Assembly: GCA_041736465.1 (NCBI GenBank) | Contig: JBGSTO010000685.1 | Location: forward strand, 1-64,000 | Direction of reading: 5' to 3' | DNA: 64,000 bases | Source of the DNA: JAJUJL01 sp041736465 | GTDB lineage: Bacteria > Chloroflexota > Anaerolineae > Anaerolineales > UBA4823 | Shown: in pieces, positions 24,070-33,546 of the stretch | Layout of the letters: every line of letters starts with the position of its first letter | Numbering within the stretch: the first letter of the stretch is position 1 | Made by a program: the position numbers and the translations under genes | Notes under the pieces: model-generated | What the model was told of the DNA's origin: nothing | Databases searched by the model: none | Seen by the model: only the letters and a program-made list of their open reading frames with translations

Positions 24070-25194
24070 TTATTGTTGTGGAGCCGGCTGCACGTCATTT
24101 TGCAGGGTCGGTGCGCGCACTGCATCCACGCGTGGCTCCATGCCATACGGCAGCTTGGCAGGCAGCGGGAAGCTGTAGGTTTCCATCAAGAACTGGAGGG
24201 TCATCGCCTGGGTTTGCACCCGAGTGTCATCTTCAGCCGCACGCAGCGCAAGGGAGATATACGCGGAGCGTTCGGGCACCAGCATCAGCAAATACTGCAG
24301 TGCGATCGCGTCCTGTGGTGAGACAACCAGTGTGATCACGTCCGGTGGAGGGGGCGGTGTTGCTGCAGCTTGTTCCTGATCTGGATTTGCTTCTTGCTGC
24401 TCCTGCTGTTGTGCTTGCAAGGCAAGTTCCTGTTCTGTTGAGAAATTACCAACCTGCAGCACCATAACATCTTGCAGCAAATTCTGCGTCACCATGCGCG
24501 GGCGCTGGCGTTCGGATGGCAGCGCGTACAAAGTCTGCCCCAGCCCAGGGACGACTTCAGCCTTACCGATCTGTGCGCCGCCCTCACCACCCGTCACCTG
24601 AGCGGTCAGATAGTTTGGCCCTGTTTCCCCAGATACACCCGGAGCAATAATGGTTCCTGCCTGGTTAGGCTGTAAACTTTGAAAGTCGGTATCCAGGTCT
24701 GCCAACAACAAGGTAACCATAACATTGACATGGTCACCTGGTTGCGGGGCATAGGCCACCGATGAAAGCCGGCTGATCGGTAACGAGACGGCCACCATGC
24801 CGCGCGGGATGGATAATGCCGCTACGGAGCCGGCGCCAGATAATTCTTCGGCAGTCTCAGCCAGCATCCCAGAGGTGATCGGCACGCCCTGCTCCAGGTC
24901 GAACTTTGCCATCCGGCCTTCCACCTCGCTGATATTGGTGAACATCCCTTGGATGAACAGGTTTCTCTGGATCGGCACCAGGCTGAGCATATCCCCACGC
25001 AGCACGGTACCCCGGCGGATTGGTTGGGCTACAACGATGACATTTACCACATCCACAACGGGTGTCGCCTGGGCTGTCTGCTGCTGCTGAGCCTGCTGTG
25101 CTGGCAGAAGCACGCGGTAGTAAACCACACCAACAGCCGCAAGTCCGAGAATCAGTATCAATGCCAGGTAAATGAAGATCCTTCCTCGACGCAT
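24070..25194 (-). CDS. cpaB: Flp pilus assembly protein CpaB/RcpC
   Basis: The 374-residue protein has an N-terminal membrane anchor (residues 6-29), then a SAF/AFP-like domain (VVAQPIRRGTVLRGDMLSLVPI) and a C-terminal RcpC domain (PGDHVNVMVTLLLADLD, VISPQ-like TLVVSPQDAIALQYLLML), with a Q/E-rich insert around 275-290. CpaB acts outside the membrane in pilus assembly. It has its own promoter at 25246-25273, 52 bp upstream of the ATG, separating it from flp. Confidence 0.88.
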   Translation of the reverse strand: MRRGRIFIYLALILILGLAAVGVVYYRVLLPAQQAQQQQTAQATPVVDVVNVIVVAQPIRRGTVLRGDMLSLVPIQRNLFIQGMFTNISEVEGRMAKFDLEQGVPITSGMLAETAEELSGAGSVAALSIPRGMVAVSLPISRLSSVAYAPQPGDHVNVMVTLLLADLDTDFQSLQPNQAGTIIAPGVSGETGPNYLTAQVTGGEGGAQIGKAEVVPGLGQTLYALPSERQRPRMVTQNLLQDVMVLQVGNFSTEQELALQAQQQEQQEANPDQEQAAATPPPPPDVITLVVSPQDAIALQYLLMLVPERSAYISLALRAAEDDTRVQTQAMTLQFLMETYSFPLPAKLPYGMEPRVDAVRAPTLQNDVQPAPQQ

Positions 25195-25245
25195 TTCCGC
25201 CTCCTAATCCGGCTTTTATTCCGGGTTAATATTCCAATTATCGTT

Positions 25246-25273
25246 ATCATAAGCGTTATTACACAAAAGTCAA
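25246..25273 (-). promoter_or_regulatory. Promoter of cpaB and downstream tad genes
   Basis: Minus-strand TTGACT (25273-25268) and TATGAT (25251-25246), spacer 16 bp. It lies after the flp terminator, so the machinery genes can be transcribed separately from the pilin. Confidence 0.6.
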
Positions 25274-25348
25274 GCCAAAAATAGGATAAAAGTACCATCC
25301 CCTTCAAAACTGTTAGCAGAATTTTTGATCACAGCAATAAATAGTAAA

Positions 25349-25378
25349 AAACGAAGAGCCCCGCTTTGGCGGGGCCCT
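25349..25378 (-). terminator. Rho-independent terminator after flp
   Basis: A GC-rich stem, GCCCCGC (25358-25364) with GCGGGGC (25369-25375), loop TTTG, is followed on the minus strand by TTCGTTTTTT. It lies 46 bp after the pilin stop and probably limits read-through into cpaB so pilin mRNA is in excess. Confidence 0.9.
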
Positions 25379-25423
25379 CTCCACTCGAACAAATAGGGTT
25401 TGATTGAGAGATCTACACCAACA

Positions 25424-25570
25424 TCAGATGTTATTCATGATGTTGCTGAAGACGTTACCGATTGCCGGTCCGAGCAGGGCGAGAATAACGATGACAACGA
25501 TCGCTACCAGAACAAGAATTAACGCGTACTCCACCAGGCCCTGACCTTTTTCCTTCGGTGCGAACAACAT
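25424..25570 (-). CDS. flp: Flp-type class IVb pilin
   Basis: This 48-residue pilin starts MLFAPKEKGQGLVEYALILV: a short positive leader, the prepilin cleavage site after Gly, and the conserved Glu-Tyr at mature positions 5-6 (GLVEYA), then one long hydrophobic helix. It is the building block of the Flp pilus and needs a TadV/CpaA peptidase, not found in this window. A strong AGGAGG site lies seven bases before the ATG, with its own promoter upstream and terminator downstream. Confidence 0.95.
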   Translation of the reverse strand: MLFAPKEKGQGLVEYALILVLVAIVVIVILALLGPAIGNVFSNIMNNI

Positions 25571-25629
25571 TGGATTTACCTCCTTTCTTTCTTGATTATA
25601 ATTTGATTACGTTTTCTAACGCTGAGTAC

Positions 25630-25658
25630 ATTATAAAATATCTAAGAAAATTTTGCAA
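25630..25658 (-). promoter_or_regulatory. Promoter of flp
   Basis: Minus-strand TTGCAA (25658-25653) and a perfect TATAAT (25635-25630) with a 17-bp spacer, about 60 bp upstream of the pilin ATG. Confidence 0.75.
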
Positions 25659-25686
25659 TAGGGAATTTATGAAATTTGCCTTGCAA

Positions 25687-26748
25687 TTATGTAAAGGCAG
25701 GCGCTGTCGCTGGCAGCTGGAAGGTGATGCGCGAGCCCTGACCAATCACGCTATCGACTTCCATGTACCCGCCAAGCATCTCGGCGCGTTCTCGAATTAA
25801 CTTGATACCCATATTGCCGCGTTCATCCACCAGGCTCACATCAAATCCTTTGCCATTGTCATCCACGATCACCTTGACGTGCGTATCGCTCATATCGATC
25901 TGTACCTTGATCATCGATGACTGGCTGTGACGCACTGCATTATTGAGCAGTTCCTGGATCGCCCTGAAAATCATTACCTCAATATAGGATTCCAGGCGCC
26001 GTTCGATCCCCGTGCTGGCCAGGCGAGTATCAACCTTTGTCTGGTCTTTGAAAGCCTCAATATACCGCTTCAAGGTGGGAAGCAAGCCCAGGTCGTCCAG
26101 CATCATGGGGCGCAGCTCAAAGATAAAATCGCGCACCTTGGTGAAGGTGCTGGTGGCGGAGCTTTTTAGGTTCGAAAGTTCTTCACGCGCCTTGGTTTGA
26201 TCCAGGTCGAAGAGGCGCATCGCAATCTCGGTCTGCAGAATAAAATTCGAAAGCGCCTGCGCAGGTCCGTCGTGCATCTGGCGCGAAAGACGCTGGCGCT
26301 CCGCTTCTTGAGCCTGGACCATCATCTCTACAGTTTCCACGGTGGAAGAAGAAACCCGTGGGCGTGAATCTCCGCTTACCCCACCCGAAAACATGCCCAG
26401 GACACGTTCAAGAATGGCGGTATAGCGTCCAAGGTGATTTTGATCGCTTTGCAGCTTCTCAAGCTGTCCGCGCATCACAAACAATCGCTGCTGGGCATCC
26501 AGCGCCGAGTCATAAGCCATGCGAATATCAGCTCGCGGCATGCTGTCAAACTGGCTCTGCACCTGCTGCAAATGAGCGCTTATGGAAGCGTTGCGCTGCG
26601 CCAGCTTGCCTACCTCGAGCTGGCTTTGCTCGAGCATCAGGCCGATTTCTTTAAGCTCTTTACGCGATTGCTCCAATTCTTGCTCAATATTACTGCTAAG
26701 CGTATCCCAGGGGTTTACTTCGGCAAGTGTATTGGAATTTGTCGGCAT
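25687..26748 (-). CDS. DegS/NarX-type cytoplasmic sensor histidine kinase
   Basis: The 353-residue protein has no membrane segment: a long N-terminal coiled coil (about 20-125) as in DegS, then a HisKA_3 domain with the phospho-histidine in RQMHDGPAQALSNFIL, and an HATPase domain (NNAVRHSQSS, VDDNGKGFD, GNMGIKLIRERAEMLGG). It would phosphorylate the adjacent NarL-type regulator. The ATG at 26748 is chosen because GAGGAG lies ten bases upstream and it follows the regulator stop. It is read with the regulator; the signal is unknown. Confidence 0.92.
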   Translation of the reverse strand: MPTNSNTLAEVNPWDTLSSNIEQELEQSRKELKEIGLMLEQSQLEVGKLAQRNASISAHLQQVQSQFDSMPRADIRMAYDSALDAQQRLFVMRGQLEKLQSDQNHLGRYTAILERVLGMFSGGVSGDSRPRVSSSTVETVEMMVQAQEAERQRLSRQMHDGPAQALSNFILQTEIAMRLFDLDQTKAREELSNLKSSATSTFTKVRDFIFELRPMMLDDLGLLPTLKRYIEAFKDQTKVDTRLASTGIERRLESYIEVMIFRAIQELLNNAVRHSQSSMIKVQIDMSDTHVKVIVDDNGKGFDVSLVDERGNMGIKLIRERAEMLGGYMEVDSVIGQGSRITFQLPATAPAFT

Positions 26749-26755
26749 ACTTAAA

Positions 26756-27457
26756 TCACTCCTCGATTGGGGATTCACCATCATACAGCCGCACCCAGCC
26801 GCGCTTTAAGGCGTAGATTGTCGCCTGAGTACGATCTTCAACCCCTAACTTGCGCAGCACTGCAGTAACATGATTTTTTACGGTTTGATGACTGATGCCC
26901 AAATTGTTGGCGATTTCTTTATTACTCAGCCCGCGTGTCACGCATGCCAGGACTTCCATCTCTCGATTGGAAAGCGGTTGGTATGGCTCTCCAGGGTCGC
27001 TGTATGCTCTGCCGGCGCCTTCGGTGTGGGCGGATAACCAGCGATCCAGACCGGTGACATCCAACACCTGATCACCCACCACATAGCGCCCAGACGCTAC
27101 CGCCCGAATGACTTTGACCAGTTCCTCTGGTTGGATATCCTTTGTACAGTACGCTGCGCCCCCCACTCGTATAGAATGGATTTTTTGCTGTGCATCATCG
27201 TATGCCGTCAACAGCACGATACGCGTTGGCAGGCGCTCAGAAACCACCTGGCGCGTTACCTGCTGTCCGTTGAGGCCGGGCAGGTTAACATCCACTATAG
27301 CAACTAACGGCAAAGTCTCACGGATAAGGATAAGGCCAGTCTCGCCATCGATTGCCTGGCCCACCACCTTCAAATCCGGCTCAAGCGATAGTACATCAGC
27401 AACCCCCTGCCTGAATAACGGATGATCATCTATGATTACAATTGAGATCTCTCTCAT
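26756..27457 (-). CDS. NarL/FixJ-family response regulator
   Basis: The 233-residue protein has a receiver domain (ISIVIIDDHPLFRQG; phospho-Asp in VAIVDVNLPGLNG; Lys in CTKDIQPEEL) and a C-terminal LuxR helix-turn-helix (LSNREMEVLACVTRGLSNKEIA). It is the partner of the DegS-like kinase, whose ATG lies 7 bp after its stop. The pair stands directly upstream of flp and probably controls pilus genes; that is inferred from position. Confidence 0.95.
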   Translation of the reverse strand: MREISIVIIDDHPLFRQGVADVLSLEPDLKVVGQAIDGETGLILIRETLPLVAIVDVNLPGLNGQQVTRQVVSERLPTRIVLLTAYDDAQQKIHSIRVGGAAYCTKDIQPEELVKVIRAVASGRYVVGDQVLDVTGLDRWLSAHTEGAGRAYSDPGEPYQPLSNREMEVLACVTRGLSNKEIANNLGISHQTVKNHVTAVLRKLGVEDRTQATIYALKRGWVRLYDGESPIEE

Positions 27458-27493
27458 GTTCTACCTTACTTCCCAGGTGACCCAACTTCGGTG

Positions 27494-27522
27494 AGTATAG
27501 CATAATCAACCCCATCGGACAA
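27494..27522 (-). promoter_or_regulatory. Promoter of the two-component pair
   Basis: Minus-strand TTGTCC (27522-27517) and TATACT (27499-27494), spacer 17 bp, 37 bp upstream of the response-regulator ATG. Confidence 0.6.
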
Positions 27523-27566
27523 CTTACAGATTTGCCACCCGAAGGGTCGGAAATCTACACCGGGTT

Positions 27567-29084
27567 TTACCGGAAAAATCGCCACCGGTAAACCGCCATA
27601 TTCTCACCTCCCATCGAGGGGGCGGCCGTTCCGGATGTCTGGTAGAGCAGCTCGCCGCTCTGGATAAGGGTCGGGTACCAACCAGGAAATGTTACCAGAT
27701 ACCCGGCTTGCGTTTCATCCAGGAAAGCTGCCAGGCGAGCTTCATCACGGATAAACGATATTACCTGGGGGGATACCAGTCCCGCCAGGTCCAAGAGCTG
27801 CCTTTGGGCAAAGTACCCCAGCGCACCGATATCGTGGGCTGCAACCAGCGAATCAGGCGGTGTATTTTGGGCCACCCAATTTGCCGCAGCCACCATCTCC
27901 TCTTCGATAAAGGCAACATCCCGGCGGTAGATTTGCGCCCCCTGGAACCAAAAGACTAATAACACGATGGCACTCGAGAACATCCAAGCACGCTTGATGA
28001 CTCGCATCCACAAGCTGTTGGGCAGCGCGGCTGACATAGCTGCCATACCTGCCGTTCCCAAAGCGAAATATACAGGCATCATTGGCATCACATACCTGCC
28101 ATACTGGTAGGTAACAGGCAATCGCAGCGCATACAACACGATATAACCAAGAGCCCATATGGCGCCGGCAAGCACCGCCCAGCTCTTGCGCCGCAAGGCG
28201 TTTACGATCAGAAAGGCGAAACCCGGCAGCAGCAAAGCTCCAACTCCGACCAGAGGCAGCAGCGCCTGTTCTTGCAGGCGGCTGATCAGGCTTGCCTGCA
28301 GCTCGATGGCATACTCGGCTTGTTTTGCATAATAGGTATTTGGCCACCAGCTTCCCGCCAGCAGCCGGTTGAACAGCAGGTAAGGGAGAAATATGGCGCC
28401 AAACCCGGCGATCAACTGCCCAAGGTGCAGCCTCTTCTTATTCCAGGAACTGCCGGTGAACAGCAGCACCATCACAGCCGGGCCTAACAGGGCAACCGCG
28501 TCAGGGCGAATCCAGATACCCAGACCGGTGATACCGCCCACAGAAAACCATGCTGGGCTGGGAGACAGCAGCATAAACACTACAACAAGGGAGACCAGCG
28601 CTGCCAGCAAAGTCTCCATCCCCGAGCCAGCCGCCCAGGCCAGGTGCCATTCCAGAGCAATACCAACCGCTAGCAGCCCCACAATCTGCGGGGAAAGTTT
28701 CGTACCAGCCGGAGCCGAAATCCTGGAAATGAGCTGCGCACCTAACCCTGCAATTCCCGCCAGGGCAAAAATGCCCAGCAGGTACGCCCACAGATAAGGA
28801 GCCGCACCGATCACGTACCCGGCTGCCAGGAATACCGTCCACAGCGGCGAAGTGGATCCCGCCGAGGGTTCACCGGGGAAGTAAGCCCATTCTCCGCTCA
28901 CAGCCAGGTTGCGGGCATATGTCTGGTGGATCCAGGCATCATCCAGGGGAAAACCAGGCCCCTTACCCTGGGCACTCCAGTACAGGTAAACACCGGAGGA
29001 AAACCCAGCGGCGATCAGGCAAATCAGGTACAGCCGCCAGTTCCTTGTCAGCTCGCTGAACAATCTACCCCTCAGCCCATTCAT
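27567..29084 (-). CDS. GT-C-type membrane glycosyltransferase-like protein
   Basis: This 505-residue polytopic protein has about ten hydrophobic helices. After the first one comes PGFPLDDAWIHQTYARNLA, an Asp-Asp in the first extracytoplasmic loop as in GT-C enzymes that use polyprenyl-phosphate sugars, then PSAGSTSPLWTVFLA. The C-terminal soluble part (VAAHDIGALGYFAQRQLLDLAG) is shared by related proteins in this phylum. It would add a sugar on the outer face of the membrane. It is the last gene of the glycan train and overlaps the previous stop by 4 bp. Acceptor and sugar are unknown. Confidence 0.75.
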   Translation of the reverse strand: MNGLRGRLFSELTRNWRLYLICLIAAGFSSGVYLYWSAQGKGPGFPLDDAWIHQTYARNLAVSGEWAYFPGEPSAGSTSPLWTVFLAAGYVIGAAPYLWAYLLGIFALAGIAGLGAQLISRISAPAGTKLSPQIVGLLAVGIALEWHLAWAAGSGMETLLAALVSLVVVFMLLSPSPAWFSVGGITGLGIWIRPDAVALLGPAVMVLLFTGSSWNKKRLHLGQLIAGFGAIFLPYLLFNRLLAGSWWPNTYYAKQAEYAIELQASLISRLQEQALLPLVGVGALLLPGFAFLIVNALRRKSWAVLAGAIWALGYIVLYALRLPVTYQYGRYVMPMMPVYFALGTAGMAAMSAALPNSLWMRVIKRAWMFSSAIVLLVFWFQGAQIYRRDVAFIEEEMVAAANWVAQNTPPDSLVAAHDIGALGYFAQRQLLDLAGLVSPQVISFIRDEARLAAFLDETQAGYLVTFPGWYPTLIQSGELLYQTSGTAAPSMGGENMAVYRWRFFR

Positions 29085-30610
29085 GGCTCGATCCGAAAAA
29101 TATGGGTGTCGTCTGAGGACTCGAGATAGGTCAATCCGGTGCGGTCACCGGGCTGCTGGTAAAGCTCATTCAATCCTTGCGGGTGATTGGCTTCGAGCAG
29201 CAGGTAGCGCATCTGATACCGGTGCGCAACCGCCATCAATGCCTCCACCCCCCCGTCGGGAATGGAAGCCCCTCCTCGCCCAGCAGCGACGTAGTAACCG
29301 GGAATATTATTAACCAGCAACAGATCCTGGGGCTGCGCACCCAGGAGGATAAGCCGTTCATCTAAATGCTTATAGCTCCTGTAGCTGGCATCCCACTGGC
29401 TGCCCTCCCGTTCGACGCCCAATCGATTGGCGCCCAGATAAATTGTAAAAATTACCGCAAAAAAAAGCAGGCCGGTTCCAAATATTGCCCCGGCTTGCTT
29501 GATCTGCCAACCGCGCTTGCGCTGCCCCCACAGCAGAAAGCCTTCCAAACCCGCTGGTACGAGTGCCCAAAACAGAGGCTGCAGCGCTGCGCCGCTGTGA
29601 AAGAAACCACCCCGGGCACCGGCAAACGGAAACACAACCGTCATTAGCGTTAATACACCTATCCAGGCTGTCAATCCGTAGCGGATGCGCACATCCTGAC
29701 GCCATCTCCATATCCCCAGCAGAATCAATGGTACCTGGAATACCAATCCCTGCACTGCCAGCGCTGATTGAATATTTTGTCCCAACGCCCAGAGACGACC
29801 TTTGAGGATTGTATCCAAACCACTATCCAGCCAGCGCCTCGGGGTGAGCTGCGTAGCCGGGTAGATATACAGGTCATCGTAATCCACCCACCACAACGCC
29901 CTGGCAGAGGCTGGCGAAAGCGGCGCCCCTAACACACGGTAATTGCGCGCCATCCAGGGTCCCATCACCAGCAAATATCCAATCCCTGCGATGATCAAAT
30001 ATACAGCCAATCGCCTGCGTACATGCCTGAATTCAAGCAGCACAAACAGGCAGGACAACCCAAACCAGAGAAGACCATCCGCACGCGCGAGGTGCATTAA
30101 GCCGGCAGTCATCCCAAGCCCGAGAATCATTAACCACTTCAACTCACCCGCCTGCCGGTTGTGCACGATGCGCCCGATCAACAAGAACCATAGCGCGCCC
30201 AGCAGCATATAAATCACAAAGGTGTCGCTCGTCGCCAGGTAAGGCAAGTAGAACCCTGGCAGTAAAGCTAAAGCCCCAGCCAGCAGTGCCATTGCTCTGT
30301 GATGATACAGCTCCCAGCTCAGAGCGGCAGTCGCAATCGGGATCAGCCCAGCCAGCAGTAGAAAGAAGATCCTGGAGGCAGCGAAAGTTGTCGAGCCAGT
30401 CATTGCCATGCCGGCAGCAGCAAGCAGCGAGGCCAGCGGCATCCAGTAAGCATGCGATGGGCGCGGCACGCTGTCAGGATCGTCCAGATAATTCCAGATA
30501 AAAGGCTCGGTGAATCCCCTGCCCGAAGCAAGCTCCAATCCCCCTGCATAGTAATACTCTGCGTCCATATATCCAGGCGACTCCTGGAATTGGGCAGCTA
30601 GCAGCGGCAA
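29081..30610 (-). CDS. GT-C-type membrane glycosyltransferase-like protein
   Basis: The protein has about 509 residues and ten or more membrane helices. The first loop reads PGYMDAEYYYAGGLELASGRGF, with acidic residues in the GT-C position. The only conventional start is TTG at 30610, but the frame stays open upstream and encodes a hydrophobic helix (WDLLFLFLAGLILPLLAAQF) that would be a natural first membrane segment; no ATG, GTG or TTG precedes it before a stop. The true N-terminus is therefore unsettled. It runs with a 4-bp overlap into the next gene. Confidence 0.7.
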   Translation of the reverse strand: MPLLAAQFQESPGYMDAEYYYAGGLELASGRGFTEPFIWNYLDDPDSVPRPSHAYWMPLASLLAAAGMAMTGSTTFAASRIFFLLLAGLIPIATAALSWELYHHRAMALLAGALALLPGFYLPYLATSDTFVIYMLLGALWFLLIGRIVHNRQAGELKWLMILGLGMTAGLMHLARADGLLWFGLSCLFVLLEFRHVRRRLAVYLIIAGIGYLLVMGPWMARNYRVLGAPLSPASARALWWVDYDDLYIYPATQLTPRRWLDSGLDTILKGRLWALGQNIQSALAVQGLVFQVPLILLGIWRWRQDVRIRYGLTAWIGVLTLMTVVFPFAGARGGFFHSGAALQPLFWALVPAGLEGFLLWGQRKRGWQIKQAGAIFGTGLLFFAVIFTIYLGANRLGVEREGSQWDASYRSYKHLDERLILLGAQPQDLLLVNNIPGYYVAAGRGGASIPDGGVEALMAVAHRYQMRYLLLEANHPQGLNELYQQPGDRTGLTYLESSDDTHIFRIEP

Positions 30611-30896
30611 GATTAATCCTGCCAGGAACAGGAAAAGTAAATCCCAGCGCTTTACGGCAGCACCTCTGTGATCTTCTCCCAGGGCAAATCGTAAACCAGT
30701 CGCATCTGCGGCAAGGCTGAAAGAGGCAAACGAATCACCCCGACCGCAATCATCAGGGCTGCGGAAACGAACCGCTGACCGGTATCACACGTGAAAAGCT
30801 GGCTGGTGATCCTACGCACGGGCGTGAATCGGTATACAATTGTGTTTAGGAGCATCATTGTTTTCTGCATGGCTGGGGTAGAGGTCGCTTCCCAAT

Positions 30897-31856
30897 ATGG
30901 CATTAGATTCCGAGACATCTAGAAGACCAATTTTGCATGGCACGATTATCTTGGGTATCGCACTCGGGAGCGCCATTGCAGTAAGCTACTTGCCCGGCGG
31001 TTACGATGCTTTTGTTTTCTACCTGAAATACCCCGACCTGGATACAACAGCCCCTTATTGGGTTTATCTGCTCACATACCCGATTTCGCTGCTTGGCTGG
31101 CCTCTGGGTTGGCAGGTTCTGAGCTTCCTCAGCGTATTGGCAGTAGGCGCTGCAGCGCTTGTCTGGGGCAACCAGCGTTGGTGGATTGCTATGCTAAGCG
31201 CCCCGATGGTTTGGAATATCTGGCTGGGGCAGATTGAGATATTCCCGGCCCTCGGCCTGCTGCTCGCCGGACTGGTGATCAAAAAGAAACTACACCCTGC
31301 CTGGTTGGGCATTGCCTGGCTGGCATTAGCCACCAAGCCGCAAGTGGGTTTGGGTCTTATTCTGTTCTTTACCTGGTGGATGGCGAAAGATCACGGACTG
31401 AAAGTGCTGTTGCCAGCGGGAGCCGCAGCGGCTGTGATCCTGGGTATCACAATGATACTGTGGCCAGGTTGGCCGTATACCTGGCTTGCTACGATGCGTA
31501 CCTTTGAACCCACCTGGTGGAATGCGTCCATCTGGCCTTACGGCCTGGTTGCCTGGCCGTTAGCGATTTTGGCAAGACCCAGGGACCCCGTTCGCCGCCT
31601 GCGCCTGTTTGCAGCCGCCAGCCTGCTGGGCAGCCCCTACTTTGCCATGTATCACTGCCTCACGCTGCTGGCGCTCTGCCAAAACCCGCTTTATCTGCTG
31701 ATTTCCTGGCTGGTGCCTCTGCTGGGAGCGGTTGTGCCGGGAGGGTGGATGATATGGGGATGGGTGCTGCCGATCTCGGTCTTCGCCATTGAGTTGGCAA
31801 GCCCTGGATTATTTCGGCAAGCCACAGAGCAGCAAGCTCCACCTCGAACGCCGTAG
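30897..31856 (+). CDS. GT87-like (DUF2029) membrane glycosyltransferase
   Basis: The 319-residue polytopic protein has the early loop YLKYPDLDTTAPYWVYLLTYPIS and the loop ALATKPQVGLGLILF, the KPQ motif seen in GT87/DUF2029 mannosyltransferase-like proteins. It is the only plus-strand gene in the glycan locus and stands alone between convergent and divergent neighbours. GAGGT lies 11 bases before the ATG. Substrate unknown; function inferred from family resemblance. Confidence 0.7.
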   Translation: MALDSETSRRPILHGTIILGIALGSAIAVSYLPGGYDAFVFYLKYPDLDTTAPYWVYLLTYPISLLGWPLGWQVLSFLSVLAVGAAALVWGNQRWWIAMLSAPMVWNIWLGQIEIFPALGLLLAGLVIKKKLHPAWLGIAWLALATKPQVGLGLILFFTWWMAKDHGLKVLLPAGAAAAVILGITMILWPGWPYTWLATMRTFEPTWWNASIWPYGLVAWPLAILARPRDPVRRLRLFAAASLLGSPYFAMYHCLTLLALCQNPLYLLISWLVPLLGAVVPGGWMIWGWVLPISVFAIELASPGLFRQATEQQAPPRTP

Positions 31857-31899
31857 CAGGGTCGAGACAGTTTTTTGAAAAAGGCCATTGTTGTGGAGT

Positions 31900-33528
31900 T
31901 CAGCGCTCATAAAGATACAACCTCAGGTCTTCGAAGGATTCGACCTGCACCCGGGTGTATCGTTGGTCCAGCCAATCCAGTTGCGGGTGGGTGGCAAACC
32001 CTGCCTGGCGAAATTCCTCGATCGCTTTCTCAAAGAGAATAAACCACACTCGCTCGCTGCCATCTGTCGCCGTCTCGATACCGGCTTCCGCCATGAGCTC
32101 TAAAACGTGCTGGGTCGCGGGAGCCAGGGTGTCCGATCCGCTCCCAGGCGGATCCGGCAGGTAGCTCTGCGGCAGTTCAGGCGCATAATACATCAGCGGG
32201 AGTGCTGTCAGCTTGTTCGAATGCAGAATGAGATCGCCATCCAGGTAGTGCTCCCGCAAGCTTTGCCCCACCTGCGGAAAACTGGAATACGGGAATCCCC
32301 GGTACTGCCAGTGATTGAGCAGCCCAATCCCCATTCCGAGCAGCAATGCTGCAATCGAAAACCAGCGCACAGGTGTGGGCATATTGACGCTTCCAAACCC
32401 CCACGCCACCCAGACGAGAAAAAACGCGCCCGAAGGAAGCAGCGCGCGCTCGATAAATACTGGCTGCCACTGAGATACAACGAATAGAGCCAGCAGCGGT
32501 GCACACGCCAGCCACGCCATCCACAGACCTCGCCGGGTATCCGCAGACCAACGAGAGCTTGACAGCGCTCTCACCGACTGCCAGGCAGCGAGCGTGAATA
32601 CAAACAACGCGATGAATAAGCCAGCCGGCAGCCACACCCCCGTCAATGGCAGATTGGTTATATAACTCAACAGCCCGGTGATCAACCTGTCCACGCCGGG
32701 TTTTTCCGTCCAATAACCCGTCCTGACCCGTGCTATTTGGGAGGGAAGCAGCAGCAGCCAGGGCAGGTAAACCAGCAACGCTCCCAGCCCGGCAAGGATT
32801 ACCCCAAGAATCGGTTTCTTGTGCCGGAGAAACAATACCGTCGAGGCCAGTACCACCAAATGCACACCCGCAAGATTGTGACTGTATTGCGCCAGCGCAG
32901 CCAGTAATGCGAACAGCAGCCACCAACGCAGCCGACCAGTCGCCACTGCCAGCCACAAAGCCAGCGCTGCCGCAACCACCAGCAAACCCATCAGCGCGTA
33001 CATACGCACTTCCTGCGCATAATGCACCTGGAAAGGAGATAACGCCGCAAACAATGCCGCCAGCAGCCCGGTGCGCCTGTCAAACAATGCTCTGCTCAAC
33101 ACATATAACAGGGCAACCGTCGCAGTACCAAATAAAATTGACAACGTTCTGACTGCAGCGGGGGAGATCCCAAAGACCTGCATCCACAGGTTGAGCAAGC
33201 TGTAGTACAGCAGTGGGTGAACGTCTGCCGCGGCGCCCCCGATATTTTCCGCTGCCGGGCTGATTGTGCCCTCGACCATCGCCGCGACCCCCTTCTGGGC
33301 GAACAGCACCGCGAAGGCCTCGTCGTACCACAGCGGGCGCGAAAGCACGCCTACCAAGCGCAAGCAAAATGACAGGCAGAGCAGGGACACTTCTGGCCAT
33401 GGCCAGAGAGATGCGCGCCGGAACAGGCTGACCAGGGTGTTTTTTGGCTTGGTCGCAGCTGTCACACGAACACCCAGATGGATAGACCAGCGAAGGGGAT
33501 GAAGCTTTTCAGCCACAAAGGGGCACAA
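31900..33528 (-). CDS. GT39/ArnT-like membrane glycosyltransferase
   Basis: The 542-residue GT-C protein has the first-loop motif LWYDEAFAVLFAQKG, HPLLYYSLLNLWMQVFG and QVHYAQEVRMYALMG, the usual landmarks of PMT/ArnT-like bacterial glycosyltransferases that use lipid-linked sugars. A periplasmic-type tail of about 150 residues follows the last helix. The first 25-30 residues are not conserved and the true start may be a later GTG. It follows the next upstream gene by 18 bp. Confidence 0.8.
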   Translation of the reverse strand: MCPFVAEKLHPLRWSIHLGVRVTAATKPKNTLVSLFRRASLWPWPEVSLLCLSFCLRLVGVLSRPLWYDEAFAVLFAQKGVAAMVEGTISPAAENIGGAAADVHPLLYYSLLNLWMQVFGISPAAVRTLSILFGTATVALLYVLSRALFDRRTGLLAALFAALSPFQVHYAQEVRMYALMGLLVVAAALALWLAVATGRLRWWLLFALLAALAQYSHNLAGVHLVVLASTVLFLRHKKPILGVILAGLGALLVYLPWLLLLPSQIARVRTGYWTEKPGVDRLITGLLSYITNLPLTGVWLPAGLFIALFVFTLAAWQSVRALSSSRWSADTRRGLWMAWLACAPLLALFVVSQWQPVFIERALLPSGAFFLVWVAWGFGSVNMPTPVRWFSIAALLLGMGIGLLNHWQYRGFPYSSFPQVGQSLREHYLDGDLILHSNKLTALPLMYYAPELPQSYLPDPPGSGSDTLAPATQHVLELMAEAGIETATDGSERVWFILFEKAIEEFRQAGFATHPQLDWLDQRYTRVQVESFEDLRLYLYER

Positions 33529-33546
33529 TCCAGCAGAAGAAACAGG

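Noticed and set aside
30652..30918. Minus-strand 88-codon frame between the membrane transferase genes
   Set aside because: It overlaps the start of the well-supported plus-strand gene at 30897, has no recognisable domain and no clear ribosome site. The 286-bp gap 30611-30896 is better read as a divergent intergenic region.
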